In this document: positions 63,952 to 64,000 of the stretch, in pieces
Layout of the letters: the number at the start of each line of letters is the position of its first letter
Position numbering within the stretch: the stretch's first letter is position 1
Assembly: GCF_024802625.1 (NCBI RefSeq)
Contig: NZ_CP103371.1
Location: 4,187,346-4,251,345 of the forward strand
DNA: 64,000 bases
Direction: 5' to 3'
Source: Massilia sp. H6
GTDB lineage: Bacteria; Pseudomonadota; Gammaproteobacteria; Burkholderiales; Burkholderiaceae_D
Translations under genes and position numbers: made by a program
The notes under the pieces: generated by a model
What the model saw: only the letters and a program-made list of their open reading frames with translations
Databases searched by the model: none
Told to the model about the DNA's origin: nothing

Positions 63952-64000
63952 CTTCGGCTGGGACAGGTAAAATAGCGTGTTACGTATCAATAAGCGAAGT

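Overview
The window looks like a chromosomal segment from a betaproteobacterium of the family Oxalobacteraceae (Massilia/Telluria/Janthinobacterium type). This rests on the high GC content of the core genes, the Burkholderiales-style gene families, the 16S-Ile-Ala-23S-5S rRNA operons, and an rpmH-rnpA-yidD-yidC-mnmE block at the right edge. That block normally lies beside dnaA and oriC, and a perfect DnaA box is present at 63943-63951. The genus is inferred from family content, not from a database search.

Layout. 1-13.2 kb holds ordinary metabolic and envelope genes: a thioesterase end, a PhoD-type phosphatase, two tandem FadD acyl-CoA ligases, a lipoprotein aminopeptidase, a molybdopterin oxidoreductase, an M20 amidohydrolase, a hydroxyisobutyrate-dehydrogenase-like enzyme, a SUFU-domain protein, a PagL-like lipid A deacylase and a DUF421 membrane protein. 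13.2-35.3 kb holds three almost identical rRNA operons in direct tandem on the minus strand, reading away from the inferred origin. The gap between operons 1 and 2 carries a cobalamin riboswitch with btuC-btuD, then a decayed blaI, a blaR1 stub and an intact-looking subclass B3 metallo-beta-lactamase. The gap between operons 2 and 3 carries a secreted M28 aminopeptidase. A scrap of an FtsX/MacB-type permease lies at the outer edge of operon 1.

35.7-40.2 kb holds two OmpA-family porin genes whose 3' halves and terminators are nearly identical. Between them sits a lipoprotein with four Big2-like repeats and a DUF3494 ice-binding domain. 40.3-53.9 kb holds a B12-binding radical SAM gene, an Mla-like lipid-transport operon (STAS-permease, ATPase, MCE protein, lipoprotein) coupled to a VanZ gene, a thioredoxin-fold ferredoxin, a hydrolase, a PBP5-type carboxypeptidase, an aldo/keto reductase, a cysteine-free CsoR-family protein, PssA, a CAP-domain lipoprotein, an Hpt protein, a small zinc-ribbon protein and a DUF1439 lipoprotein.

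54.0-59.7 kb is a visibly lower-GC island flanked by direct repeats that match the 3' end of mnmE, a known integration site for genomic islands. It carries what I read as an ABC-three-component (ABC-3C) conflict system. The parts are an SMC-like ABC ATPase with a zinc hook, a middle component, a C-terminal-domain component, and a previously easy-to-miss 50-residue membrane peptide. That peptide shares a GGDxAGRDxxK motif with the CTD component. A DUF3223 protein and an unrecognised 443-residue protein with a C-terminal zinc ribbon follow. This island is the most interesting part of the window. No integrase gene is recognisable inside it.

59.7-64.0 kb holds mnmE, yidC, yidD, rnpA and rpmH, followed by the rpmH promoter and a DnaA box.
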